This document shows positions 1-8,909 of a stretch of DNA of 64,000 bases, in pieces (position 1 is the first letter of the stretch; each line of letters starts with the position of its first letter). Where the stretch lies: the NCBI GenBank assembly GCA_031286615.1, contig JAITUA010000015.1:310001-374000 (forward strand). The letters are read 5' to 3'. This DNA comes from Chryseobacterium sp. Lineage in GTDB: Bacteria; Bacteroidota; Bacteroidia; Flavobacteriales; Weeksellaceae. Made by a program: the position numbers and the translations under genes. The notes beneath the pieces are model-generated. The model had not been told where the DNA came from. It made no database searches and worked only from the letters and a program-made list of their open reading frames with translations.

Positions 1-2
1 AA

Positions 3-206
3 AAGAAAAAAGAAATCAAATCCAATAATATTCTCAATGCTGTGCTTCTGGGAGTAATAGTAGGTATTTCTGTTTATAGCACCATAACTGGAGGTTTCGG
101 AGTTCTGACCGTTTTGCCATTATTTTTTGTAGGTTCTATTGCCAGCCGCTGGAATAAAAATAAGAAACAGTTAGAAGAAGAATTGAATTCCAGAAATCTG
201 AAATAA
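3..206 (+). CDS. C-terminal part of a small membrane protein
   Basis: The window opens inside a reading frame that stays open for 67 codons and stops at TAA 204-206. The visible part has a short charged stretch, a hydrophobic segment (about residues 13-30), a glycine-rich turn and a second hydrophobic segment (about 34-50). A lysine/glutamate-rich cytoplasmic-looking tail ends the protein. This is the layout of a two-helix inner-membrane protein. The start lies upstream of the window. I do not recognise the family, and the stop is one base from the ATG of the next (broken) gene, suggesting co-transcription. Confidence 0.5.
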   Translation, partial: KKKEIKSNNILNAVLLGVIVGISVYSTITGGFGVLTVLPLFFVGSIASRWNKNKKQLEEELNSRNLK

Positions 207-207
207 A

Positions 208-616
208 ATGCAGGAGTTTAACAGACAAACGGAAGTAGGAGCAGTAGCTTATTTCCGTCACTGTATAAAAAAACGGAGATGCTGCAGGAGCACTAAACTG
301 TTTTCATCCTGAAGCAGTCTACATTGATAGAGATGGAAAAGAGCTGAGAGGTCTTGAACAGATAGAATTGGCAATGAATGAGATCTGCAGATTAAAATTG
401 GATATCCAGGGAGAAGTTCCCCACGTGACCGTTGTGAATGATCTTGCGATGTGGCTTGATCAATGGGAAATGACGGGAATTGCTCCGGATGGACATGCTA
501 TACACATGACTGGTCATACTTCATGCCTTATGAAAAGGAATGCAGATGGGGAATGGCTATGGTTGGTTGACAATCCTTTGGGAGCTGCTATACTTAAAAA
601 TGATAATATGGTATAA
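208..616 (+). pseudogene. SnoaL/NTF2-like nuclear-transport-fold protein, frameshifted
   Basis: Reading from ATG 208 gives about 22 sensible residues (MQEFNRQTEVGAVAYFRHC...), then the frame fails at a run of seven A at 267-273. Dropping one A joins this start to a frame that runs to the TAA at 614-616. The rejoined product is about 135 residues. Its pattern (early 'AYF', then 'GDAAGAL..F.PEAVYIDRDG', later 'W.M.G...DG....TGHTS...R..DG.W....DNP') is that of small SnoaL/DUF4440-like proteins. Those bind small hydrophobic ligands or act as isomerases; the ligand here is unknown. Only the 3' part from 368 has an ATG of its own. The shift may be a real mutation or a homopolymer error. Confidence 0.65.
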
Positions 617-674
617 AGTCTAAAATAATTTTATTGGGAGTCAAATTTATGAGACTTTTCAGAAACAAAATAAA

Positions 675-701
675 AAACCTTCAGATCAGTTCTGAAGGTT
701 T
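675..701. terminator. Bidirectional hairpin terminator
   Basis: Arms AAACCTTCAGA (675-685) and TCTGAAGGTTT (691-701) pair perfectly over a 5-nt loop. A T-run follows on the plus side and an A-run precedes it. It lies between the converging SnoaL-like gene and the AAA ATPase gene and can serve both. Confidence 0.8.
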
Positions 702-728
702 TTATATTTTAATCTATTTAATATTGAT

Positions 729-2183
729 TTAGTTTCGCAAGAACTGTCCAATTCCAGGTGAATCAAATGTAAAGGCATTTTGATTTTCAGACTTATCAAT
801 TTTATTGCTGATAGTCAATGCCCATAATACCAATTCTTTGCAGAAATTCTGATCTTCCGGACTCAGTTCAGACGTGTTTTCTTCCACTACGGCAGTCAGA
901 GGAGCTATCCCGTCGAGTTTAGCATAAAATTCTTCATCCGTATCATTATAATTAAGTTCCAAATGATTTTTATTGAACCATCTGATCAGGTCGGTATAAG
1001 GAGTTTTGATGCCTTCTTTTTCAAGTTTGGAGATGCGTGGGAACAGACTTTCAAATTGAGTCATAACCGCTTTGTCAATCAGTATTTTGGCAACATAATC
1101 GGCGCCTTCCTGTTCTCCTTCATATACCAGTTCAATTTTTCCTGTGATGGAAGGAATGATGGACATAAAATCAAGCAGGCGGACAGTAGTTTGTGCTGCT
1201 CCGGATTCAATCAAACGTAATTTAGCTGCGGCAATTAAATTCTCCATGGCACTGATCGTCAGACGGGCACTCACTCCGCTTTTTGCATCTACATATTCAC
1301 TGATACGCGCTGCAAAAGCCACTTCCTCCAAAAGATCTTTCGCCAGGTCAGGAATTTGTATCTGAGCTTTATCTTCAGCAGAAATCAATGCTTCCTGTTC
1401 TGTGATCTGTCTGGCAAGAGCAATTGTTTTTGGATAATGGGTGAAAATCTGTGACCCGATTCTGTCTTTCAATGGCGTTACAATACTTCCTCTGTTGGTA
1501 TAATCTTCAGGATTAGCGGTAAAAACAAACTGAATATCAAGCGGCATTCTCAGCTGAAACCCACGGATCTGAATGTCTCCTTCCTGCAAAATATTAAAAA
1601 GGGAAACCTGAATACGGGCCTGTAAATCCGGTAGTTCATTCAAAACAAAAATAGAACGGTTGGCGCGCGGAATCATTCCGTAATGTAAAACACGCTCATC
1701 AGAATAAGGAAGTTTTAAAGTAGCTGCTTTGATGGGGTCTATATCACCAATTAAATCCGCAACATTTACGTCCGGAGTAGCCAGTTTTTCATAGAAACGG
1801 TGTGAACGGTGTACCCACGAAATCGGAGTTTCATCACCGAGTTCTTCAATGAGATCTTTGGCATATTTTGAAATTGGCTGGAATGGACTGTCATTGATTT
1901 CCGATCCTTTTACGATGGGCATATATTCATCAAGAAGATTGACCATACTTCTTGCAATTCTTGTTTTTGCCTGTCCGCGCAGCCCAAGTAAATTGATGTG
2001 GTGTCCGGCAAGAATAGCTTTTTTCAATTGGGGAACCACGGTGTCTTCATAACCCCAAAGCCCTTCAAATACAGGTTCTTTAGCTTTAATCCTGGCAATT
2101 AAGTTCGCCTGGATTTCCTCATTAATCGTTTTATGGGTATAACCGGAGGCTTTTAATTCTTTGAATGTAATATCGTTTTTCAT
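729..2183 (-). CDS. MoxR/magnesium-chelatase-like AAA+ ATPase
   Basis: A 484-residue cytoplasmic AAA+ protein of the magnesium chelatase ChlI/MoxR type. These act with a von Willebrand A partner as metal-insertion or protein-remodelling machines. The Walker A motif is GLRGQAKTR at residues 67-75. The Walker B strand reads IFVLNELPDL (178-187), with asparagine in place of the usual first acidic residue but the glutamate kept. A sensor-like stretch ('FVFTANPEDY') follows, and the C-terminal lid is helical. The gene lies 60 bases after the VWA gene on the same strand, so the two probably form an operon and a complex. The substrate cannot be read from the sequence. Confidence 0.85.
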   Translation of the reverse strand: MKNDITFKELKASGYTHKTINEEIQANLIARIKAKEPVFEGLWGYEDTVVPQLKKAILAGHHINLLGLRGQAKTRIARSMVNLLDEYMPIVKGSEINDSPFQPISKYAKDLIEELGDETPISWVHRSHRFYEKLATPDVNVADLIGDIDPIKAATLKLPYSDERVLHYGMIPRANRSIFVLNELPDLQARIQVSLFNILQEGDIQIRGFQLRMPLDIQFVFTANPEDYTNRGSIVTPLKDRIGSQIFTHYPKTIALARQITEQEALISAEDKAQIQIPDLAKDLLEEVAFAARISEYVDAKSGVSARLTISAMENLIAAAKLRLIESGAAQTTVRLLDFMSIIPSITGKIELVYEGEQEGADYVAKILIDKAVMTQFESLFPRISKLEKEGIKTPYTDLIRWFNKNHLELNYNDTDEEFYAKLDGIAPLTAVVEENTSELSPEDQNFCKELVLWALTISNKIDKSENQNAFTFDSPGIGQFLRN

Positions 2184-2243
2184 TGTCTTGTAATACTATT
2201 TATCGGATCAGATTTTTATATTAAATGATTTAAAATCTGATCT

Positions 2244-3383
2244 TTATATTCTTCTTATTCTGTTTTTCTCGTAATCCTCGAAGATCATTTGTCCTAAACC
2301 TGACAGTCCCGTCAGAAACGCTTTTCCTTTGTTCTGAGCCGTAAATTCTTCTACAAACTGACGCAGGTAAGGGTCTTGGGCAATCATAAAAGTGGTGATA
2401 GGAATTTTCAGCTTTCTGGCCTGTGCTGCTCTGTTGAGACATTGGTTAACAATTTTCTCATCCAGACCAAAGCTGTTCATATAAAATTCACCGCTGGGCA
2501 GCTGAATACAACTTGGTTTTCCATCAGTAATCATGAAAATCTGCTTGTTGGTATTTCTTTTTCGGCGAAGAATATCCATGGCCAGTTCCAGGCCGGCTAC
2601 GGTATTGGTATGATAGGGCCCTACTTTTAAATAGGGAAGGTCTTTGATCTTGATCGGCCACGCTTCATTTCCAAAAACAATGATATCAATGGAATCTTTA
2701 GGGTATTTCCGCTTAATCAGTTCCACAAGTGCCATGGCAACTTTTTTCGCCGGAGTAATACGGTCTTCACCATATAAGATCATGGAGTGGCTGATGTCGA
2801 TCATCAGGACGGTACTCATCTGGGCCTTATGTTTGGTTTCCTCTACGATAAGATCTTCTTCTGTAAGCCGCAGGTCTGAAATTCCGTTATTGATCTGGGC
2901 ATTTTTTAAGCTTTCAGTCATGTTTACGGCGGCTAAGTCGTCTCCATATTGGAAGGAACGGTTTTCACCATCGCGTTCGTCGCCAATTCCAGTTTTGCTG
3001 GTGCGGTGATTTCCAGCTCCGTTTTTCTTCAGCTTTCCGAATATCTGATCTAAAGCGTATTCGCGAAGTGCTGCTTCCAGTTTTGGAGTTAATATATTTT
3101 TACCTTTTCCGCTTCCTGTATTGCCTTCTTCGGGATCTTCTTCTTTGATATATCCCCGTTTTTTAAGATCTTCTTCAAAATCCTGAAGGGTATATTCCTC
3201 ATCGAAAATGTCATATTCCTTATCAAGCATATCAAGCCATTCAAAGGCTTCCTCAAGATCTCCGGAAGTATGGGTGAGCAAATCTTTGAAAACATCAAAG
3301 ACCCGGTCAAAATGAGATAATTCCTCAGGCACATGTTTACTGAATATAAAGCCTTTTCCGGGATTAAAATTTTTATCTGTCAT
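2244..3383 (-). CDS. VWA-domain protein, partner of AAA+ ATPase
   Basis: A 379-residue protein with an acidic helical N-terminal half and a C-terminal von Willebrand factor A domain. The MIDAS metal site shows DISHS at residues 196-200, a threonine in 'YHTNTVAGLELA' and a late 'MITDGKP' aspartate, so the metal-binding site looks complete. No signal peptide or membrane segment is seen, so it should be cytoplasmic. It is the first gene of a two-gene unit with the MoxR-like ATPase. This resembles ChlI/ChlD or MoxR/VWA pairs that act as ATP-driven chaperones. The client is unknown. Confidence 0.85.
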   Translation of the reverse strand: MTDKNFNPGKGFIFSKHVPEELSHFDRVFDVFKDLLTHTSGDLEEAFEWLDMLDKEYDIFDEEYTLQDFEEDLKKRGYIKEEDPEEGNTGSGKGKNILTPKLEAALREYALDQIFGKLKKNGAGNHRTSKTGIGDERDGENRSFQYGDDLAAVNMTESLKNAQINNGISDLRLTEEDLIVEETKHKAQMSTVLMIDISHSMILYGEDRITPAKKVAMALVELIKRKYPKDSIDIIVFGNEAWPIKIKDLPYLKVGPYHTNTVAGLELAMDILRRKRNTNKQIFMITDGKPSCIQLPSGEFYMNSFGLDEKIVNQCLNRAAQARKLKIPITTFMIAQDPYLRQFVEEFTAQNKGKAFLTGLSGLGQMIFEDYEKNRIRRI

Positions 3384-3590
3384 AAGATGATGAAGCTGTT
3401 ATTTGCTTTTGAATATTTCAGAGTATATAATGAATTGTCTGAAGTATTCTTTAATTCGTTTCAAACTGAAAAGTTAGGAAAATATCATCTCAAGATCCCC
3501 TTAGAAAAATAGAAAATACTAATGATTGTGATATGGAATAAGAATATAAGATCTCATGTTTTTCCAATCGCTGAATATGAGATGATATAA

Positions 3591-3622
3591 AAAAATGCAC
3601 AAGGTAATCGTTGTGCATTTTT
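3591..3622. terminator. Hairpin terminator
   Basis: Arms AAAAATGCACAA (3591-3602) and TTGTGCATTTTT (3611-3622) pair perfectly over an 8-nt loop. On the minus strand it lies just after the DUF2000 gene, ending the MarR-GNAT/DUF2000 unit. A second inverted repeat, ATCTCAT/ATGAGAT, lies at 3551-3583. Confidence 0.8.
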
Positions 3623-3657
3623 AGTATTATAAGAAATTGGCTTTTAATGAGTAGTTT

Positions 3658-4068
3658 TTATTCATGATATTTTAACCCGTCTAAAGCTTTGTCAACCTTT
3701 TTATTTTCGCCGTATACAATCATACCGACCAGATCCAGATTATCTGCAGTATGTTTTGCTATTTCAAGAACATTTTCTTCACCTGATCTGGTATCAAAGA
3801 GCTGTTGGGTATAGATTCCTATTGCCAGTTCGCGGTCTTTTGCCCGGCGGAATGCTCTCTGAAGTTTTTCTGCATTATCTGCTTTATAGACAAGGGTAGG
3901 GTGTTTGATAAAAGCTAAATATTCCTCGTGATCTGCAGTGATGAACTTCTCACCATGAGTTTCGGGAAATCCAATTGCAATACTTCCAGCCAAAAAAGAA
4001 ACAACATTAAGTTTTTGCCAGGGCAAGAGGTCGTCTTTAATAACGATAGCTACTTTTTTATCGTACAT
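3658..4068 (-). CDS. DUF2000 domain protein
   Basis: A 136-residue soluble protein that matches the DUF2000 family by length and pattern. It starts 'MYDKKVAIVIKDDL..WQKLNV..FL', has a central 'YLAFIKHPTLVYKAD' and a C-terminal 'DLVGMIVYG'. The family adopts a peptidyl-tRNA-hydrolase-2-like fold, but no activity is established. It begins three bases after the stop of the MarR-GNAT fusion on the same strand, so it is almost certainly its operon partner and under the same operator. Confidence 0.8.
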   Translation of the reverse strand: MYDKKVAIVIKDDLLPWQKLNVVSFLAGSIAIGFPETHGEKFITADHEEYLAFIKHPTLVYKADNAEKLQRAFRRAKDRELAIGIYTQQLFDTRSGEENVLEIAKHTADNLDLVGMIVYGENKKVDKALDGLKYHE

Positions 4069-4071
4069 ATT

Positions 4072-5028
4072 TTAATTTTTTAGATCTAATTCCATCTGAA
4101 TATTACAGCGTTGATAAGGAGTTGAACGTCCGGATACCTTCTGGAAGCCTAGTTTGTAATACAGATTAATGGCGGGCTTCAGGATGGTATTGCTTTCAAG
4201 GTATATTTTTGATGCTCCGGATTCTTTTGCTTTGCTGATGATAGCCTGTCCCAGCAGCCAGCCTATATTCTTTCCTTGTGCTTTGGGAGATACAGCCATT
4301 TTTGCCAGTTCGAAATCGTAATCAGGGTCATCCATTTTGATAAGAGCGCAAACTCCGAGCGGTTCTTCATTGTATAAGGCAACAAGAATCTTTCCTCCTT
4401 TATTTAAAATATATTCTTCAGGGTTATCCAATGCTTTATAGTCGGCATCTTCCATTTCAAAATAAGCAGAGATCCATTCTTCATTAAGTGCTTTGAATGC
4501 AGATTGGTATTTCGGATCATAATCAACGATCTTTACATTTTTACTTTCGCGGGCTTTTTTCTGTTCTTTTACTCTTGAAAGCAAAGATTTCTGTTCAAAA
4601 AGGTGTTCCCATTCTGCAAGTGCTTCCCAGAGATTGTGTGTTGCTTCGTCAATCATTTCATCGATAGCATGATCAATATCTGTACACTGGATTTTTATAT
4701 TTTCAGAAAGTTCTTTTCCTTTTTCCGTAAGTCCGGTAATGTTTCTCCTCTTATCATCTGATTGCTGATTGTCTTTAACCAATCCCGCATTGGTCATTTC
4801 TTTAATGATTTTGGTTACTGATGGTTGAGAATGTCCTATTTCTTCAGCGATTTCGGTAATGGTCTTTGAACCACCCTCGGACAGAACAAAGAACACCGGA
4901 AACCATTTTGGTAAAAAATCAACACCATAAAGTTCATAAATCTTTGCTGCTTCTTCTGTGATATTTGAAGCCATAAACCGCAACCGGATGCCCAATGCAA
5001 TTTTTCCTGTTTTTTCAAATAAATCCAT
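4072..5028 (-). CDS. MarR regulator fused to GNAT acetyltransferase
   Basis: A 318-residue two-domain protein. Residues 1-150 form a MarR winged-helix module, with the recognition region near 55-85 and a basic wing with 'DDKRRNITGLTEKG'. Residues about 163-318 form a GNAT N-acetyltransferase. Its acetyl-CoA pyrophosphate loop is QGKNIGWLLG at 251-260, after the strand 'ELAKMAVSP'. The fusion suggests a ligand-responsive repressor that also acetylates, perhaps detoxifying its inducer. The start at 5028 is supported by the TAnnTTTG box at 5058-5065. A perfect 14-bp palindrome at 5044-5057 overlaps the predicted transcription start, consistent with autorepression. The acetyl acceptor is unknown. 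Confidence 0.88.
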   Translation of the reverse strand: MDLFEKTGKIALGIRLRFMASNITEEAAKIYELYGVDFLPKWFPVFFVLSEGGSKTITEIAEEIGHSQPSVTKIIKEMTNAGLVKDNQQSDDKRRNITGLTEKGKELSENIKIQCTDIDHAIDEMIDEATHNLWEALAEWEHLFEQKSLLSRVKEQKKARESKNVKIVDYDPKYQSAFKALNEEWISAYFEMEDADYKALDNPEEYILNKGGKILVALYNEEPLGVCALIKMDDPDYDFELAKMAVSPKAQGKNIGWLLGQAIISKAKESGASKIYLESNTILKPAINLYYKLGFQKVSGRSTPYQRCNIQMELDLKN

Positions 5029-5043
5029 AAGTATAATTGATTA

Positions 5044-5065
5044 TATAACTAGTTATACAAATGTA
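5044..5065 (-). promoter_or_regulatory. Promoter -7 box and MarR-type operator
   Basis: On the minus strand the box TACATTTG (plus 5058-5065) matches TAnnTTTG. It is followed at once by the perfect palindrome TATAACTAGTTATA (5044-5057), which would cover the transcription start of the MarR-GNAT gene. This fits MarR-family autoregulation; binding is inferred. Confidence 0.65.
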
Positions 5066-5247
5066 ATAAATTATATAATACTGCAATAAATATTTTGATT
5101 GAAAAATTGAAATTGAATTTAATGATTTTAAAATGAGTTTATTATGTGTTCTAAAGTCGTGAATTTAAGGGTAAATAAAAGCAATAAAGCTCCGAAATAA
5201 TCCGGAACTTTATTTATACACATCATCTTACTATTATGTATTCAGGA

Positions 5248-7020
5248 TTACCATCCTAAATAATATTCACGATCCAGCCAGTACGGCCAGTCTAATTTAA
5301 AATGGGTCTGAAGCATTTTTTCAGCTTCACAGAAGGCTCCTTCCACCCAGCCTTGCTGATCAGAGTAGGCTTCCCCGATAATATGAATATGTTCATCTAT
5401 TAAAGGTTTTCTCATATAAGGCATGACATCTTTCACTGAGAAGCCAGCCTTCCAAGCATGATATCCTGCACCGTAAGGATCATCTGTCCAGTCTCTGAAA
5501 TAAGTTACATAAGGCTGTGGAATATCTATACCGTGTAATTCTTTCAGCTGGTTCATCAATTCATTCACCATGAATTCTGTAGCCTGAACATCATCAAACT
5601 TATGCAATTCTTCCAGTGATGCAGATCTTGCCGCTCTTACTTTAAACAAAACTTTGTCATCAGAAAGTGCTTTCCAGAATGTTTCGGTTTCCATATCTCC
5701 GTAGCTTCCCAGTAACATTGAGTTTTTGGTCTCAGCATCAGTACCGAAATAATAACATTGTCTCATTGGCAAGTCTGTAATGGAATGTCCGGAATCAATC
5801 CCCAGATCTCTCCACCAAGGACCTTCAAAGCCCATCAGGATTTTAAATGCAGGCTCCATGATAATAGAACGGATATTTTTGTTCAGTTCCTGATGTCTGT
5901 TAGCGTCAAAAAAGAAGTTATTCTGATCCAGAAGTTCGAGAGATTTTCTCGGCATACCCAACACTATTGAATTGGCATACACTTTCCATGTCGTGTTACT
6001 CTGTATATTCAGGAAAGTAAGTTCGTATTTATGAGTTGCAATTAAATGATGATCTTTGGTAAAGGTAATGAGTTTATTTTCGGACCAGATGCGTGCACCT
6101 TCATATTCCATGTAAGCGTTGGCTATTGCATAAGCAATGCTGTCATATCCTTCTTCAATGGTTTTATAGGTAGTATTGGCAGAAAAATCTCCTACCATAT
6201 ACGGAAATGCTTCAGCAGAATTCCAGTTGATGGTATTTGAATAATATCCTCCGGCGTTGGCTAAGAATTCATAACCTTCCTGAGAAACCTGATCCTTAAT
6301 TAGATTCCAGAAACCGATATCATTTACCAGACGTTTGTCATAGGGAGAACCAGGGAAATTGTACATCAGTCTTGGTTTTATAGCATCCCAGTCCCGGCTG
6401 GTCAGTTTAAATGTATAATCATAGCCATTAGGATCTGCAATGATCAGTTCTTTATAATTTTCAGCCACCCATGCATCTGCCATTAAAACGTTGTAAATAA
6501 TTTTATTGAATAACTGATCAGAACTGAAACCTTCATCCCCTTCATTCAGATAATAACGGGTGATCAACTTGTTATCATGTTTCTGCTCTTCTGTCCAGGC
6601 ATTCTGCTTGAAACGTTCTTTTCTGATGTACATCAGAAGCTTTTCAGGCTCACCCATATGGAATGGGATAGGAGTCATCTTATCCTTCAGAACAGGAGTT
6701 CTTTTGCTTGAATCTTCTTCTTTCAATGGATAGCCCTCGATTAAAGTGGTTACAATTTCCTGGGAAGTCAGATAACGCATTCCTCCAAGTTCACCCCAGA
6801 AATTCATTCCCGGCATGATTACGGATTCCAGTCTTCCTCCCAATTTGTCACTCATATCGAAGACCTGTACTTCATGAGCTTTATACTTATTATCGGTCAC
6901 CAAGCGGAAAGCAGTATATAATCCGGAAGTTCCGGCACCGATAATGGCTACTTCTACTTTCAGATCGGGCTGCATTCCCGGATACAGCGGTGTATCTTTA
7001 TTTACGTTTTTTTGATTCAT
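5248..7020 (-). CDS. Flavin monoamine/amino-acid oxidase
   Basis: A 590-residue FAD oxidoreductase of the amine oxidase family. The dinucleotide-binding motif is GAGTSG at residues 28-33, followed by an acidic strand end and 'GGRLESV...WGELGGMRYL', the typical 'GGR...' FAD contact. The C-terminal flavin contact is GEAYSDQQGW at about 549-558. The family oxidises primary amines or L-amino acids to imine plus hydrogen peroxide. No signal peptide is visible. It starts 14 bases after the SolA-like oxidase on the same strand, so both likely act on related amino substrates in one pathway. L-amino acid oxidase and tryptophan-2-monooxygenase-like activities are both possible. Confidence 0.82.
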   Translation of the reverse strand: MNQKNVNKDTPLYPGMQPDLKVEVAIIGAGTSGLYTAFRLVTDNKYKAHEVQVFDMSDKLGGRLESVIMPGMNFWGELGGMRYLTSQEIVTTLIEGYPLKEEDSSKRTPVLKDKMTPIPFHMGEPEKLLMYIRKERFKQNAWTEEQKHDNKLITRYYLNEGDEGFSSDQLFNKIIYNVLMADAWVAENYKELIIADPNGYDYTFKLTSRDWDAIKPRLMYNFPGSPYDKRLVNDIGFWNLIKDQVSQEGYEFLANAGGYYSNTINWNSAEAFPYMVGDFSANTTYKTIEEGYDSIAYAIANAYMEYEGARIWSENKLITFTKDHHLIATHKYELTFLNIQSNTTWKVYANSIVLGMPRKSLELLDQNNFFFDANRHQELNKNIRSIIMEPAFKILMGFEGPWWRDLGIDSGHSITDLPMRQCYYFGTDAETKNSMLLGSYGDMETETFWKALSDDKVLFKVRAARSASLEELHKFDDVQATEFMVNELMNQLKELHGIDIPQPYVTYFRDWTDDPYGAGYHAWKAGFSVKDVMPYMRKPLIDEHIHIIGEAYSDQQGWVEGAFCEAEKMLQTHFKLDWPYWLDREYYLGW

Positions 7021-7034
7021 GGCTTTATAATTTT

Positions 7035-8222
7035 TTAAAGTGCTAAGAAATATTTATATCCTAATTGGAATGGAGTAATGTCAAAATCAGTATGTCCGTC
7101 TAATGCAAGATCAGACATGATTTTACCTAAGAAAGGAGTGAATTTTGCGGCCCATCCTGTGGCATAGACCACAATGTTTTTATGATTGGGTACATAAGGA
7201 GGAGCAAAATCAATCAGTAATTCTTTATTGGGAATTGTGCTCAAAGCGATAAGGCATGTTGAGGTATATTCCGGGACTATGCTAAGACCAGTCATATGAT
7301 TGTGTATCCACTGGGATGTGTAGGCCAGTTCCTGCGGGTTTGGAATTAATGTTCTGTCACTTGGCTCTTCCAAAGGATTGATGACAAAATCCGGTGCCAC
7401 ACGAATGTATTCAGGATGATCCCATTCAACGGAAGGAAAACCGTAAAACTGATTGCCATTATCTCCCGTTGCATTCTGGAACACAAACCAGGTTGGATAT
7501 TGAATTGAAGGATCTGTCTTTTTGAAATAAGCAGAAGACATATTCCAGTATGAAGCTTCTATTTTAAAATCCAGTAAGTTGATTACACTATTGATGTAAG
7601 GCCCCGGTATAATGGCCAGTTTTTTGGCAATATAAATTCCGTTTGGAGTGGTCAACTCAAAAAGTTCACCGTTTTGTTTGATCTCAAGCACAGGAGAATC
7701 TTCTCTGAGCTCTACGGTTTCTTCTTTCTGGCAAAGGCTTAAAAGCGTTTCAATAGTTGCTTTGAAATTAATGCTTGCCCCGTCAGGCTGAAACAGACCT
7801 ACGTAATTATCCGGCAGGTTTTTGAAATGATACTGCTCTTCAATCTCCTTGGAAGTTAAGTTGGTATAAGGAACACCTAAAGCTTCTAAAGCTTTCTCTG
7901 CTTCGGCAATATTTCCTTCGGTAGAATGTACTTCAGGATCTCCAAACCAGAGTGTACCTACTTTATCAAGCAATTGGATATCCGTCTTTTTTTGAAGTTC
8001 ATCCCAATAAGGTTGAGAGTCCAAAGCCATTTGTACCATATATTCATCCGGATAAGGGATCCGGAACTGGCGGGATACTCCTGCCGAACTGCCGAGCTGA
8101 TTCATAAAAGTATATTGTTCCAATACCAAAGTCTTTGCCTGGCGCTGACCAAGATGATAGGCCGTTGCCAGACCTATTGCTCCTCCGCCAATGACGATTA
8201 CGTCGTAGTTTTCTGTAATCAT
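7035..8222 (-). CDS. SolA/sarcosine-oxidase-like FAD oxidase
   Basis: A 395-residue FAD-dependent oxidoreductase of the DAO family, matching the length of monomeric sarcosine oxidase and N-methyltryptophan oxidase (SolA). The Rossmann motif GGGAIG is at residues 12-17. The 'GSSAGVSRQFRIPY' stretch near 44-57 is typical of this group. Cys323 in 'YTSTCLIAL' sits where family members attach FAD covalently. The C-terminal 'ATGWAAKFTPFLGKIM' replaces the usual 'GHGFK' segment. It is the first gene of a two-oxidase operon. The amino substrate cannot be decided from sequence. Confidence 0.8.
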   Translation of the reverse strand: MITENYDVIVIGGGAIGLATAYHLGQRQAKTLVLEQYTFMNQLGSSAGVSRQFRIPYPDEYMVQMALDSQPYWDELQKKTDIQLLDKVGTLWFGDPEVHSTEGNIAEAEKALEALGVPYTNLTSKEIEEQYHFKNLPDNYVGLFQPDGASINFKATIETLLSLCQKEETVELREDSPVLEIKQNGELFELTTPNGIYIAKKLAIIPGPYINSVINLLDFKIEASYWNMSSAYFKKTDPSIQYPTWFVFQNATGDNGNQFYGFPSVEWDHPEYIRVAPDFVINPLEEPSDRTLIPNPQELAYTSQWIHNHMTGLSIVPEYTSTCLIALSTIPNKELLIDFAPPYVPNHKNIVVYATGWAAKFTPFLGKIMSDLALDGHTDFDITPFQLGYKYFLAL

Positions 8223-8225
8223 AGG

Positions 8226-8318
8226 TTATTTTGTTTTATTTTTTATAATCGTATTGAAGAGATACAGAAAAGTAAAGGCAGCAGTCAGTAGAAATGTACC
8301 ACCATTGCTGGTCTTCAA
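8226..8318 (-). CDS. Possible small membrane peptide upstream of oxidase operon
   Basis: Directly before the SolA-like gene a minus-strand frame ends at TAA 8225-8227, a few bases from that gene's ATG. Read from a TTG at 8316-8318 it gives 30 residues with one hydrophobic helix and a basic tail (MKTSNGG...IIKNKTK). The same frame continues upstream to about 8380 without an ATG. It may be a genuine small protein with a rare start, the end of a degraded gene, or chance. No homologue is recognised. Confidence 0.22.
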   Translation of the reverse strand: MKTSNGGTFLLTAAFTFLYLFNTIIKNKTK

Positions 8319-8909
8319 TAATCTCCGAATCCTATTTATACGATGGATGATGTGTAGAGAGGAATCTGCCGGTACATGTGAATATCATGGCTTCCCATGA
8401 AATATTGTCACTATTAATAAGCATTTCAAAGTAACAAAGAAGAGGCTATATGTTCTTAGAGTGTAAATAACCAATTGTTGCATTGAGTAGAAATACCTAA
8501 TGATGAGAAAAGCTTGTATGGAATGATGTTTTAGCCTTAAAAAAAATATTGGAAAGATAGAAGGAAGTTCGTAATTTTATACATCATTTTATCAATTATG
8601 ATTTACTATTTATAACAAAATAGATATAAGAAGAATATTTAACTGAGCCTTATTTTTTGCAATTGATCTAAAAAAATGAGTTTACGTGAATAAAACTTAA
8701 TGCTTATAAGGTATTTTGATAAAAAATAAAATTCATTTTTAAAGGTTTAATCAAATATTCATTATTATAAGAAGACAAAAATTACTTTAACTTTGCAAAT
8801 TGGATGATACTTCATTATTACGGAATTATTGAAAATAATGGAATATTGTTGGAAATTAATGCCAAATGGACTCGTGTAGCCGGGAAATTCATTTAACTGA
8901 TAAACAAAT
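8319..8909. other. Gene-free divergent promoter region
   Basis: About 590 bases between the oxidase operon and the histidine kinase. The right half is very AT-rich and holds the kinase promoter at 8788-8795. The left half has a minus-strand box-like TTACTTTG around 8428-8435 that could drive the oxidases. I see no RNA gene or clear riboswitch. Confidence 0.5.
8788..8795 (+). promoter_or_regulatory. -7 box for histidine kinase operon
   Basis: TAACTTTG followed by C is an exact Bacteroidota TAnnTTTG box. It lies 114 bases before the kinase ATG and implies a leader of about 110 nt. Confidence 0.55.
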
